Source of the DNA: Campanula takesimana
Taxonomy: Eukaryota > Streptophyta > Magnoliopsida > Asterales > Campanulaceae
Direction of reading: 5' to 3'
Assembly (NCBI GenBank): GCA_026119855.1
Contig: JAOWBW010000442.1
Location: forward strand, 966,559 to 1,030,558
DNA length: 64,000 bases
The notes beneath the pieces are model-generated. The model was not told the DNA's origin. It did not search any database and worked only from the letters and a program-made list of their open reading frames with translations. Position numbers and translations under genes: made by a program. Positions 44,806 to 56,009 of this stretch are shown here, in pieces. Each line of letters begins with the position of its first letter. Position 1 is the stretch's first letter.

Positions 44806-46806
44806 CTATTCCATAGAAGATTCAGGTAGAACACTCACATCAGCTATAATGTCTTTCAGCTCTCCTTCCAGTTTCCTTTTCTTGTTCCCTGTCACTTGAC
44901 CATCCCAACTCTTGACTTCCGAAGTCAACTTTTCAAGCCTTTGACTTATCAATCCAAGACCAGTTGACTCACTCTCTTTCAGACCATGGTAAAGAAGACA
45001 ATAATGAACATTAGCATTTTCCAAAGAACGGTTTTTCAAACACTCATTCCGGGCTTTTTCAGCATCAGAATTTCTCACAAATGCAATCCGGGCAGATAAA
45101 GAATTAGGGAACACGTCCGTCTCCGTTTCATTGATTTCCCCATACTTGCCATACGTTTCAAGAAGTTCATCCTTTGATGCCAAAGGAAATGATGGGGGAA
45201 AGGTTATGATAAGAGATACTTTTCCCTCCTTAGATTCATTTGACCTATTCGAATGTACTGAGCTTCGAAAGGCAGAAATGAACCCTGTGATCTGGTCAAG
45301 ATTTTTCTTCCCCCTTGAGTGCAAAGGGTCAGCAGCTGACTCTCTCATTACAGATAGCACTTCATTTACATCTATAGATGTATCAACTTGCTTGGAACGT
45401 TTCTTGTTAGATTGGTTGCTGCAAGAAGTCAGAATCTGAGTTGACCCGATGAGTTGACCAGCAACCTTAGTCATCCGCTCCCCTATCTTGGAAGTATTCC
45501 CCTTTGGAGGTGTGTACGGAGGGGACAGAAACTTGCTCTTCTTCCTTTCCCTTGAAGGAAAACCCGTAAGTGTGTCTTCTTTGCCATCAGTTTCACCTTT
45601 CTCAAAATCACCATCTTTACCACTTTCTAAGGATTTATTCATAGTCTCTGCCTTCTTTTTCCTCCCTCTCTTTCCAGTTGACATTTTCACTGAGCTGTTA
45701 GCACCATTTTCAATTTTCTCTTCCGTAGTTTCAATAATATCAGTTTTGCCATTAACCCCATTTCCCGTCTTGTCATCCATCCCTTCAATAGGTATCGGTT
45801 CATGGAATTCGACTAAAGAATATCCCCTTTTTCTTTGATAATAAGCAGCAAGCCAACTTCTTAATACCCGAACCTCAAGCTGATTGGCTACAGACCCTGA
45901 TTTAGCAGCATGTCTCAAATTCCCCAGCAATTGTTTAGGTTCCAACCGAGCAAGAAATAGCTTCAAATAATCTCCCCTTGGCACGGACACTCCTGTTTTA
46001 ACCCCACGATTCTTTGCCTTAAAATCCCAATTACGGTTCTCCAAATGTACACACATGCTACTTATCTCCACCTCCAAATACCTAATAAACTCATCCAAAG
46101 CTTCATCAACAGCATGAAGAAATTTTTGCGAGTTGCTCTGTCTTGACAATTCATCAAAATTATCTGCAAATTGCTTCAACTGAAACTTACGACGCCATGA
46201 AAACGAACCATCTCCAAAGTAGCCCACCAGAAAACTACCCTTTCCAATCCGCTCTTTTTCTGCGTAATCAGAAGCATCTGAAGGATCATAAATCTGCCCG
46301 GGCCACCAAGGGTAATTCTTGACTTTCCCCCAAACAAAATCACCAACAGAAAACTCATGTTCTTCTTCACCCTCATCCGAATTGTCGCTCTTTTCGCCAT
46401 TGACATTTTCTTGAACCCCATTTTCTTCGGCCCCACTTTCTTCCAGATTCTCAATCACCAAACCCGTGTCAATCTGTTTGTCTGCCTCATTAACACCTCC
46501 CAATTCATCCATTTCTTCGACTTCTTCTTGCTTAATTTCCTCGAGTAATACCACTTCAGTACGAACAAGTGGAGCATTAGCATTAGCAATCTCCCTTTCT
46601 GTATCTTCCCCGCCTTCCAAGCCATCTATATCTTGAAGAACTTCTTGCTTAACTTCATCACTATTTTTCGAAACATCAACAACAGGACCATCAGCACTAT
46701 CAGAACCCTCCACCTTCATACCAAAATCACAATCCCTAACCCCGCTCTCGACTGCCGCTGTATCCGCAGCTAGGTTTTCTGTTACACTTTCTTGAGATTC
46801 TTCCAT
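44806..46806 (-). CDS. PWWP-domain chromatin protein
   Basis: 666 residues from ATG 46806 to the TAG at 44808-44806; the frame extends to 46851 but its upstream codon is TTG. The N-terminal 150 residues are acidic and disordered. The PWWP domain starts near residue 153 with GDFVWGKVKNYPWWPGQI (PWWP at 166-169). A basic linker with GRKKK and KKRSK follows, and residues about 532-610 form an RRM-like fold (SLIITFPPSF, then ARIAFV). PWWP domains read methylated histone H3 and bind DNA; in Arabidopsis the PDP subgroup works with MSI4/5 and Polycomb repression in flowering control. The domain order fits that subgroup, but the member is not identified. It has a single coding exon with a 5'-UTR intron. 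No damage is seen. Confidence 0.92.
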   Translation of the reverse strand: MEESQESVTENLAADTAAVESGVRDCDFGMKVEGSDSADGPVVDVSKNSDEVKQEVLQDIDGLEGGEDTEREIANANAPLVRTEVVLLEEIKQEEVEEMDELGGVNEADKQIDTGLVIENLEESGAEENGVQENVNGEKSDNSDEGEEEHEFSVGDFVWGKVKNYPWWPGQIYDPSDASDYAEKERIGKGSFLVGYFGDGSFSWRRKFQLKQFADNFDELSRQSNSQKFLHAVDEALDEFIRYLEVEISSMCVHLENRNWDFKAKNRGVKTGVSVPRGDYLKLFLARLEPKQLLGNLRHAAKSGSVANQLEVRVLRSWLAAYYQRKRGYSLVEFHEPIPIEGMDDKTGNGVNGKTDIIETTEEKIENGANSSVKMSTGKRGRKKKAETMNKSLESGKDGDFEKGETDGKEDTLTGFPSRERKKSKFLSPPYTPPKGNTSKIGERMTKVAGQLIGSTQILTSCSNQSNKKRSKQVDTSIDVNEVLSVMRESAADPLHSRGKKNLDQITGFISAFRSSVHSNRSNESKEGKVSLIITFPPSFPLASKDELLETYGKYGEINETETDVFPNSLSARIAFVRNSDAEKARNECLKNRSLENANVHYCLLYHGLKESESTGLGLISQRLEKLTSEVKSWDGQVTGNKKRKLEGELKDIIADVSVLPESSME

Positions 46807-47240
46807 TTCTTGAAATTTTGACCAAAACCCTCCAAGAAAAATTCCCCCCAAATTTTTCCTAGTTTACCACTACAAACAAAAACCATAGAAGCAAATTACG
46901 AAACAAGAAAGAGGGAAAGGTAATAAGCAAAACACCATCTAAAAATCAAACCAATTTCATCTAGGGTTTTATTCATCCAAAAGATGAACAAGCACATGAT
47001 CCCATTAACAAGAAACCCAGAAACAAGAAAACAATCTATTAAACTTAAACGGTAACAAGATATAAAATTACGTCAAGAAAATGTTATGAATTCAAGGGAT
47101 TATACCTGGAGCGAGAATGGAAGATTAATGGGCAAGCATCACAGTGATGGGTTTTGAATTCTGTTCGTAGAGAGAGAAAGTTGGCGTGCTTTAGAGAGAG
47201 AGAGAGAGAGAGAGAGAGGGAAAGAGATTTTTGGAGTGTA
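46807..47240 (-). other. 5' UTR of the PWWP gene with an intron
   Basis: Minus-strand leader. An intron runs from a donor after CTCCAG (GTATAA, 47105) to the acceptor TTTGTAG (ending 46870). A (GA)n tract at about 47193-47219 lies near the likely transcription start. Confidence 0.6.
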
Positions 47241-47484
47241 ATGGACAGAGAGAGTACAGTAATAGTAAAAGAAAGAGGGAGGTAAATAGAATTTTTTGAA
47301 TTTATTTTAATGTCGGTGATCTTATTCTTAGCGGTTAGTATAGGACTCTATTTTATTTTATTTTTTATTTTTTTTTGGGTACAGTTGTAGGACTCTTTGT
47401 TAAATAAGTGCAATGCTCACATTAATTAAAACAATAAAATAAATTTAATTTTGGAAACAAAATGTAAGTTTTACTTTTTTTAAA

Positions 47485-48180
47485 AAAAATTAAATAATAT
47501 TTTGGTCCTTCAACATGGCACTTTTTACTCGTTTGGTCCTTCGTGAATATTTTTTATTTGTTTGGTCCCTCATGTTGGCTTTTTATGCCACTTTTCCCCT
47601 TCTATTGGTGGAAATTCAAAAATACCAAGAATACCCTTGAATTAAATAAAATTTTGGTCCTTAAATATGATAACTTTTATTAGTTTAGTCTCATATGAAA
47701 TATCTACAATACCATTGAAACAATAGTTTGCTCCGTAAATAATAGTTTGCATATTTCGTCAATTATTGTCAATTTTAGCCATTAAATATATATAAAATAT
47801 CTATAATACCCCTGAAGCAGTTAATTTGAGGATCAAATTTTTACATTTCTTATAGTTTGGATCAAACATTTTGATAACCATAATCTATTTCATGGTATGA
47901 GGTATTTTGAATATGGAAGTAGCACAATATATAAAAGGGATAAAATGATTAAGAAATCATCATAAAGGACTAAATAAATAAAAAGTATCAAGGTTAAGGA
48001 CCAATTTATTATACATAACAAGGGTATTTTTGATATTTTTTGGTATTTTTAAATACTCCACCAACGAAAGGGGTAAACTGGCAAAAAAACCAATATGAGA
48101 GACCAAACTAATAAAAAATATTCATGAATGACCAAACTAATAAATAGTGCCAAGTTAAAGGACCAAATTATTATTTAATC
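47485..48180. mobile_element. TIR element, about 690 bp, MULE-like
   Basis: About 160 bp of inverted repeat: left TTTGGTCCTTCAACATGGCA and GTGAATATTTTTTATTTG, right the complement (GTGCCAAGTTAAAGGACCAA). No target duplication is visible and no coding content is seen. Class inferred from the long TIRs. Confidence 0.65.
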
Positions 48181-48208
48181 CTCTCTTCTTTTTTTTCTGA
48201 AACAAGTA

Positions 48209-48434
48209 CTCCCTCTATCCCAATGTAAGGTTCTTACTTTCCTTTTTAATCTGTCTCGATTTAAGGTTCTTACTTTACTTTATTACCTAAAATAAAAAAT
48301 GAGACTCACTTGTCATTCTCACAACAAAAACTATTTACCCACTTTCTCTCTTTTAGTTTACTTTTCACACTCACAGCATTTATTTTTTCTTAATCTCCGT
48401 ACAAAATCAAAGTAGAAACCTTACCGTGGGAGGA
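48209..48434. mobile_element. Stowaway-like MITE, 226 bp
   Basis: Starts CTCCCTCTATCCCAATGTA; the right end ACCGTGGGAGGATG is worn. Inner AAGGTTCTTACTTTAC is shared with other copies. Confidence 0.65.
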
Positions 48435-49106
48435 TGCAGTGTTTATTTTTTTCCCTGTATTTTTCATTCGAGTACTCTCTTTATGTTGCAAGCGGCATGT
48501 GTTTAATCCCCTTCCGCCAATTGATGAATTAGTGATGATCATACTTTCTATTGATATTAATTATGTTACTTGTACTTTGTGATTAAAATAAGTAAATTAA
48601 TGATTTAATTAGTTACTTTTATGAAAAAAATGACCTTTCGTTCTAAAAAGTAGAATTCAGTACAAGCAAAACAAACAAAAAAAACACATTTATGAAGAAA
48701 AAAAATGACCTTTCATTCTAATTCATTATTTACTCCCTTTTGTCTCGAAATATATGTCGCCCTTTTTGTATGCTAGTACAAACGAATTTTGAGAAATAAA
48801 TTCCGGGTTGATTTAATTATCTCAACTTCTTCCCAACAACTCACTCCGTTTCGCCGGCGACTTCTAGACGGTATCCATTGTCCCCATCTCTAACGATCTC
48901 TATCACCCCATCACTTGACGCCATCCCCATCTCTAACGGTCTCCATCGCCCCATCTCTTGACGCCATCTTTTATAGCTTTGGACAATCCTCCACCTTCTT
49001 CTTGCTGGAGCAACTTTAACCACGCCCTTTCACCGCACGTCGGCTGCACTTCTTCTACCTCACTCCAGACAAATATGAGATTTTGATGGTTTTTGAATGA
49101 AGTTTG
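48435..49106. other. Intergenic with a short duplicated exon-like block
   Basis: CCCCATCTCTAACG, TCCATCGCCCCATC and TTGACGCCATC are tandemly repeated at 48890-48970. This GC-richer block has no sustained frame; gene fragment or repeat. Confidence 0.4.
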
Positions 49107-50171
49107 GGTTAATGACAATTTGGACCCTAAAGTGATACACCACCCTCCCAAACGAACCCTGATATTTTTTTCGCCAGATCAGACCTTGATGTGAAAAATA
49201 CTCACCAGATAGGGCCTTTTGACGGAAATCGTTAAAAAATCAGTTAAAAAGCATGTGCCGTACACATGACTAACAGAATTTGTTATTTTGAAGTTGAAAT
49301 TTCTTTCAAGGGGGTTAAATGACATATTTGAAACTTAGGGGATAGTTTGTCAAAAAAAAACTCAAATAAATTATTTTTCAAAACTAAAAAAAAAATAAAA
49401 AAATTCATTATATTTAAAAATTCAAATACTTCAATCTTAAACCTATTTAATTTTGAAAATCAAATTCTAAAATTAAAAGGGTTGAAAGTGTTTTTCTAAA
49501 AGAAAAATAAATTCATTATCTTTGAAGTTGAATTTTTTTGAGGTGTTTAATGAAAATTCCAAATTTCATAAGGCCGAAAATAAAAATATTTATTGGTTTC
49601 AAAAAAAAATGTTAAGTGAAAGGGTTTTCTAATTTTTTTTAAATATTCAATATAAAAAAATAATAAGTAAAATTTATTTTATAAACATAATAAATAAATT
49701 TTTACATTTACTAATAATATATTTATGATTCAAAAAAAAAGTATTTGGAAAAATTTGCAACATTTTATAATCTATTACAAGAAATAAAAATAAATTAAGG
49801 TATTAATATAACTACTTCTTTTTAACTAACGTAATTTATTTTTTTAAATTTAATTTAAAGATAATAAATTTATATTAAAAAAATAATAATTTTAAAAAAT
49901 AATTTATTTGAGTTTTTTTTGTCAAACTCTCCCTTAAGTTTCATATATGTCATTTAACCCCCTTGAAAGAAATTTCAACTTCAAAATAACCAATTTTGTT
50001 AGTCATGTGCATGGCACATGCTTTTTAACTGAGTTTTTAATGATTTCCGTCAAAAAGACCCTAATTGGCGAGTATTTTTCACATCAATGTCTGATCTGGC
50101 GGGAAAAAAAAAACATCAGGGTTCGTTTGGGAGGGTGGTATATCACTCTAGGGTCTAAATTGTCATTAACC
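49107..50171. mobile_element. TIR element, 1065 bp, MULE-like
   Basis: TIRs of nearly 290 bp: left GGTTAATGACAATTTGGACC, right (reverse complement) GGTTAATGACAATTTAGACC, with CACATGACTAACA and GTCAAAAAGACC-type segments shared. The core 49390-49880 is AT-rich, with no gene. No clear target duplication. Confidence 0.75.
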
Positions 50172-50222
50172 ATTTTTCTTTCTGATTTATGCTCAGATCT
50201 GAGATTTGAATGAATTTTTATT

Positions 50223-50487
50223 ACACCCTCTGTCCCAGAGTATATCTAGTCTGTCCCACAGTATACTATGTCAACTTTCAAAAATGACAAAGAATATTTA
50301 CTATCCCTCTCACTCATTCTCTATCATACTTTACTTTTATACTCACAACACCAATCAACTCACTATTCCCTACCCCACTTTCTCTCTCCTACCTCACTTT
50401 CCATACTCACAACACTTACATCACTTGCACCATTTCTTAATCTCCGTGCAAATGAAAGGGTGAACATATACTATGGGACGGAAGGAG
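50223..50487. mobile_element. Stowaway-like MITE, 265 bp
   Basis: Starts ACCCTCTGTCCCAGAGTATA, ends TATGGGACGGAAGGAG with TA flanks. Member of the 14980 subfamily. Confidence 0.8.
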
Positions 50488-50655
50488 TATATGTTTTGCT
50501 TTAATATTGTGATCGAATTTCAAATTTTATTACGTGAGTGATTGTTGTGATTGTCTTCCCCATTCCTATCTTCTTAATTGTGTTGGTTATTGGCGGTGTT
50601 TGATTTATCCCTCCTTCACCCAAAAAAAAAAAACAAAAAAAAAAACAAACTAGTA

Positions 50656-50874
50656 TCACTTTGTCCCAAAACGAATTTCATTTTTCAGACAAATAAATTT
50701 TGAATAATTTTTATGATGATATAAACAAGAAACAAGTAAACTTGTATCTTTTTTTTCTTTTTTTTTTCTTTTTTTTAAACAGTAAATAAACATCGTTAAA
50801 TAAATACTACCTCCCACTGCAAATGACTTTCTAACAAGGAGATTCAAAAGTACATTTATTTAAGATCGAGGGAG
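50656..50874. mobile_element. Stowaway-like MITE, decayed left end
   Basis: Left TCACTTTGTCCCAAAACGAA, right TTAAGATCGAGGGAG then TA. Confidence 0.55.
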
Positions 50875-50989
50875 TATATATATTCATTCGGTTCTAACAG
50901 TTCTAAGTTGTAGATGTTCAGCACTATATCCAAAATAACTATCGCCTTTTGAGTATTCACCGATTTTAATTTAAAAAATGCAATTATTA

Positions 50990-51780
50990 GTAAGTACTGT
51001 CTTTAATTCATAATACATGTCGTTTTAAACTTTTTTACACATTAAAAAATGCAATTAATACATATAAAAAAGATTTATGTGCTCTTAACCAAATTCAATT
51101 TTTTAGGCGGTTACTTTCTTTATCTCAAAATAGATGTCGTTTTAAACCATTTCACACATATTAAGAAATGCAATCAATGCATGTGAAAAAGTCTCATATA
51201 CCTCTAAAGCAATCCAACTACCTAGGCTATTAAATGCTTGTATAAATTATCATTAATAAGTGTACAATTGGTATACAACAACAAAATAATCTTGAAAATA
51301 GTAAAACGACAAGTATTTTGAGATAAAAAATACTCCATCCGTTTCATAATACATGTCGTTTTAGACTTCTTCACACATATTAAAAAATGAAATTAATACA
51401 TATTAAAAAGACATATGTGCCCCTAAAAGTATCCAATTACCTAGGCATTTAAATGCTTATACAAGAAATAGTTCATAATTAATGAATAAGGGTATAATAG
51501 ATAAACAAGAGTAATTCTTTCTTGGTAATAGTAAAACGTCAAATATTTTGGAACAAAAAAAATTACTCCTAAAACGTCATATGTATTATGAAACAGAGGG
51601 AGTAACTCCCCAAAACGACAATGTATTTTGAGACGGAAAAAGTAAATATTATACAAGAGATAGTTGATAATTAATAAATAAGTATATGAAAGGTTAAGTA
51701 AATATTTTTTGATAATAGTAAAACGTCAAGTATTTTGGAACAAAAATTAACTCCATCATGTCTTTTAAAACGAAGGGAGT
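50990..51780. mobile_element. Cluster of nested Stowaway-like MITEs (ATACATGTCGTTTTA subfamily)
   Basis: One complete element lies at 51333-51602 (CTCCATCCGTTTCATAATAC ... ATTATGAAACAGAGGGAG). Partial copies lie on both sides: 50996-51330 holds two left ends (AATACATGTCGTTTTAAAC and AAATAGATGTCGTTTTAAAC), and 51603-51780 holds two right ends. This suggests repeated insertion into the same family. Confidence 0.7.
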
Positions 51781-51921
51781 ACCAAATTTGCTCAATTGTT
51801 TCTCTCTCCTACAATACACCTCTCAAATCTCAATGAAACAATAAAAAACAGAATTACAAGTTTGAATGAAAAGATAAAAATATTTTAGCCCAAAAACAAC
51901 AATCATTTTAAACCGGAAGTA

Positions 51922-52187
51922 CTCCCTCCGGTCCAAAATAACTGTCACTTTTGGACCAAAATTTTGGTCCAAAATAATTGTCACTTTTGAGCTAAATGTC
52001 TCTTTTAGCTTTGCATTGAAACTTGTTTTTTTTTATTAATTGTCTTAGTGTGAGACATTAATGTAAGAAAGTTGCACACTTAATAGGGGTAAAGTTAGAA
52101 CTTTTGTCATCAAACCATGATAATAATTGCATTTCTTAAGAGTTGTGCAAATACAAAAAAGACAGTTATTTTGGACCGGAGTGAGTA
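51922..52187. mobile_element. Stowaway-like MITE, 266 bp
   Basis: Ends CTCCCTCCGGTCCAAAATAA and TTATTTTGGACCGGAGTGAG, flanked by TA. Same subfamily as 17991-18248. It carries an extra partial copy of its left end at 51960-51985. Confidence 0.82.
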
Positions 52188-52560
52188 GTATTTTAGTTTT
52201 GTTCAAGAATGAAAATGTGCATGGAAGGGTTACATTTTATCGGCAAAATAAAAAGGTCAAGCTAAAGCATATCATTCATCATGTCTGATCTTTAAGAGTT
52301 ATTCTGTCTTGAATTCGGTATAATAGCTCCAGCTGGGATTTTGCGGCGTATTTGGAGTAGATGGGTAATATAATAGCAAGCCCGTAGAACATTGCCTGAA
52401 GTGGGTCCCACATAAATACCAATAAATCTCGCCTTTAATATTTTAGGGGTGTGTGGCATTATCTTGCCGTCTGCTGCAGCCCCGCGAATGTTTCTTGCTT
52501 GCAGCAGTTCTTACTTCCAAGTCCCTCTCTCTTGGCAGTCACATGAATCTGACCGCCTGC
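52188..52560. other. Intergenic, no feature seen
   Basis: Moderate GC, no sustained frame and no recognised element. Confidence 0.45.
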
Positions 52561-53045
52561 TTCACATTGTAAGGACATGGGTTGCAACACAAGTCATTTA
52601 AACTTTCATTTATAAAATTATGATTATAATGTTAATTTATAAAGTATAGTTGATAATAAAATGTGTAGAATTTCTGGATATATAATTACCTAATTGTGAT
52701 GGGCAAAAGGGTAATATAATATCACTAAGCTTCTTGAAAGGGTGTAGTCCCTAGGTGAAGTGACACAATGTTTCCTATTTAAAGGCCCTTCCATCAAGCC
52801 TAGAAACAACCATTCATTCTTGTTATCTCTCCTAAATTCTCTTCACATTATTGAAGTACTTGAGAGATTAAGAAGTCACTATTACTTAGAAGATCTTCAT
52901 TCCCTACTTCTTCTTCTTCATCTTATTTCTCCCTACATCGTCCATGGATTCAACAGGTATATATTTTATCGCTTCCGCTTCATCTCTTCCTCAATCCTAT
53001 TCTAAAGTGAGTGTGACATTCAGGGATTAAAATTGTTTCAACAAT

Positions 53046-53057
53046 TGGTATCAGAGC
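53046..53057 (+). promoter_or_regulatory. Primer binding site of Copia A
   Basis: TGGTATCAGAGC, complementary to the 3' end of plant initiator methionine tRNA, two bases after the LTR end. Confidence 0.9.
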
Positions 53058-53448
53058 CCCACTCATCTTTAGTTTAAGTTTGAGTTCTTTTTTTTTTTGA
53101 AAAGTGTATACTTTCAATTTTGATTCATTTTCCCTGTTGAATCATTAAGTTTTGATGTTGATTAGGGACTCTAATTCGTTCATAGAGCACTGATAATCAT
53201 CATCTAAAATTCAGAAAAAGTTTGAAAGTTTTGTTCATTAAAACTAAATGGTTCAAGTGTGACTATCCCTTCATAACATGGTTTTATGTTTTCGTGCATA
53301 CCATGTGGATCTACTCACTTGATTCCATTAATTTTAAGGCAAGATTATCCCTAAATAACATGGTTTTATATTTTAAGTACATACCATATGGATCTACTTG
53401 CAATTCATGGCCTTTTGGGATTAAATTAAACAAATTCAGAAAGTGCAG

Positions 53449-54113
53449 AAAATGGGGTGCTCGGCCGAGTCATTTGTTTTGCTCGGCCGAGCATATGAAA
53501 AGGCGCGAACTGCTCGGCCGAGTCTTTAGATTTGCTCGGCCGAGCACATGAACAGGCGCCAAAAATGGCATAAAACGGTCGGACCTTTGATCAAGTTCGG
53601 TCCGGTTCTCTTGAATACCCGGTCGGGTCTTTGGTTATGCCCGATCGGACCAAGACTTGCGCGGCCGAGCATTTGGTTTTGCACGGTCGAGCATTGTATG
53701 TCAAATAAGGCATTTGTTTCTAATTAAGGTGCTCGGCCGAGCACATCATATGACTCGGCCGAGCAGCTCGGTCGAGCGTTTTGTTTAGAGCGGTCGAGCA
53801 CATGAACAAGCGCCAAAAATGGCATAAACCGGTCGGACCTTTGGTCGAGTTCGGTCCGGTTCTCTTGAATACCCGGTCGGGTCTTTGGTTATGCCCGGTG
53901 GGACCAAGACTTGCGCGGCCGAGCATTTGGTTTTGCACGGTCGAGCATTGTATGTCAAATAAGGCATTTGTTTCTGATTAAGGTGCTCGGCCGAGCACAT
54001 CATATGACTCGGTCGAGCGTTTTGTTTAGAGCGGCCGAGCATAATGTGACAAATTGACCAAAACATTCTGATTAAGGTGCTCGGCCGAGCACTTCATAAG
54101 ACTCGGCTGAGCA
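53449..54113 (+). repeat. CGGYCG palindrome field in the Copia A leader
   Basis: About 20 copies of CGGCCG or CGGTCG in 660 bp, most as GCTCGGCCGAGC (a perfect 12 bp palindrome) or one-base variants. A segment of about 255 bp is tandemly duplicated, from CGCCAAAAATGGCATAAA at about 53556 and again at about 53811. This is striking GC enrichment in an AT-rich element. Confidence 0.9.
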
Positions 54114-54680
54114 GTTACTGTTCACAGGTTTTGGACTTTTCTACGTTTTGCACTATTTTGCTTTTCCCTTGGAACAAAACCTACATTATTTCAAACCTAA
54201 AAAGTTATGATTAATTATATGCTTTGACAATTTTATTCATTGTTTAAATAATATTGTCGCCTAAGTGATTTACGTTATTTAAACCCTTAAATTGTAAAGT
54301 GTTTGATGTTTAAGTTAATATGTGAATGACTTGAATTTTTCAAAGAAGATCTTGACATTTGACTACACTTAGGCATTCATGTGGTAACAAATAAAATGAA
54401 CATTAGGATATTTTCTTAGGTACTTATGTCGGCACAAAGGAAGATTAAGTATTTATTAAAATATAAGTTCAAATTACTTGTTACCTAAGGCAATCATTTA
54501 TGAGTCAACTCGCAATCCAAAGATTAGTTTTGATGTCATGTTGATTGTCTTATTGATGGATTTCGTTGATATAATTAATCATTTTTCATTTTGTAGTTTC
54601 TTATTCATGTTTTTGTTTTCATTCTTTTTTGTTCTCAAAATCCAACAGATTTACTTATTGCTTCATCCGTGATTACTGCT

Positions 54681-55171
54681 ATGAGTACTTTACCGATGCT
54701 TAACGGGACTAATTTTAAAACTTGGAAAAATAAATTGATGATGATCTTAGGCTATATGGACATAGATCACGCATTAAGGGAACCGTTTCCTCTTCCTCTT
54801 TCTGATATAAGCACTCAAGAAGATTGCTTAAATAATGAGAAGTGGGAACGCTCCAACCGCGTGAGCCTAATGATCATGAATATAGTTGTCCCGGAGACCA
54901 TTTTAGACGGTGTCTCCAAGGACGTTGATGCTAAAACATTCCTTGATATGATTGAGGGATGTTTGGCATCTACCTCTTCTCATGGACAAAGAGAAAAGGG
55001 AAGGACATTGCGGTTGCAAGTAAAAAGAAGCTTAAGGGATCATCTCATGATCATAAAGAGGAATGCTTATTTTGCAAGGACCTCACTCACATGAAGTACG
55101 ACTGCCCTAAGTATCACACTTGGCGTGCTAAGAAAGGTATGTCATTTGGAATTATTTGTGATAAAGGCTAA
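54681..55171 (+). pseudogene. Copia A gag remnant
   Basis: ATG 54681 opens a typical Copia gag N-terminus (LNGTNFKTWKNKL; residues count from this ATG). The frame breaks near 54960, and the zinc knuckle C-x2-C-x4-H-x4-C (CLFCKDLTHMKYDC) is read in another frame up to 55171. The segment between the two parts is shorter than in intact Copia gag, so an internal deletion is likely. Gag would form the virus-like particle that packages element RNA; this copy cannot. Confidence 0.8.
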
Positions 55172-56009
55172 TTTGGTTTCATTTTCTACATATAAATAGT
55201 GGTTGAATTATGTTACAACAACTCACATAATGAATGTCTATGTAGGATTGCCTGAAATACCGAAGTCTTGGAGAAGATGAAGGATTCATCTATATGGAAG
55301 CCGGGATCCGGTTGAAGTGAAAGGCATCGGGAATTTTGGTTATTGTTAAAGTGCTTAGTGTTATTTGTATAAATAATACATTTGTTGTACCGTCATTTAG
55401 ACGGAATTTGATATTTATCACACTATTGAACAAAAAAGGTTATTTTGTTCATCTTTTATAAATGTGATTTTTATTTTAAATTCCAAGGTTGTTGGTACTA
55501 GTACTTTGTCAAGTGTTCTTTATTTACTTGAGATTATTCAAACAATAAATATGTCCCTTAAATAATGAAACCAAAACTAGAAAGCAAAAGTTATCAAGTA
55601 AAGTTTATATTTTATTAAAGCATAGGCATTTGGGTCATATTTCCAAGAGGAAAATTAATAAGCTTATGTTAAAGGAAAATCTTAAACAAACTTGATAATT
55701 TGAAAAATACTTTTGCATTAAATGCCTTAAAGTAAATTTACAAACATTATAGTATTCTCGAGAGCATCAAGTTCCTCAATGAACTAATGCATTCGGATAT
55801 TTGTAGGCCATTAATTATTCCTTCATGGAATAGGTCAACAATAGTTATTATGTTCAAAATGACTAACTCTTAGTTTGAATACATTTATTTGCTTCATAAA
55901 ATATTGAGTTTGGACGTTGTAAAAGTCTTATAAAGACAAAGTTGAAAATCAACTTTGAAGACTATTAAGAACATTAGGGTCATTCATGATGGTGTATACA
56001 TCTTTGGAA
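55172..56009 (+). pseudogene. Copia A pol remnant (protease to integrase)
   Basis: Translations in changing frames show HLGHISKRKINKLMLKE (GAG-pre-integrase, near 55630) and HSDIC...IIPSW, then EYIYLLHK (integrase core, 55790-55930). Stops and frame shifts are frequent. It ends abruptly at the LTR of element B. Confidence 0.75.

Larger units (their letters stand above)
52561..56009 (+). mobile_element. Copia element A, degenerate, interrupted by element B
   Basis: 5' LTR ending TTTCAACA at 53043 (start not fixed, roughly 52566), with a TATTTAAA box near 52777. PBS TGGTATCAGAGC at 53046-53057 matches initiator-Met tRNA. A long leader with CGGYCG palindromes follows, then a shortened gag, then protease, GAG-pre-integrase and integrase remnants to 56009, where element B has inserted. 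The rest of pol and the 3' LTR must lie beyond the right edge. Many stops show this copy is dead. Confidence 0.85.

Noticed and set aside
53222..54066. Small proteins in the Copia A leader
   Set aside because: Frames exist on both strands only because the GC-rich palindromes lack stops; the repeat unit is DNA-level.
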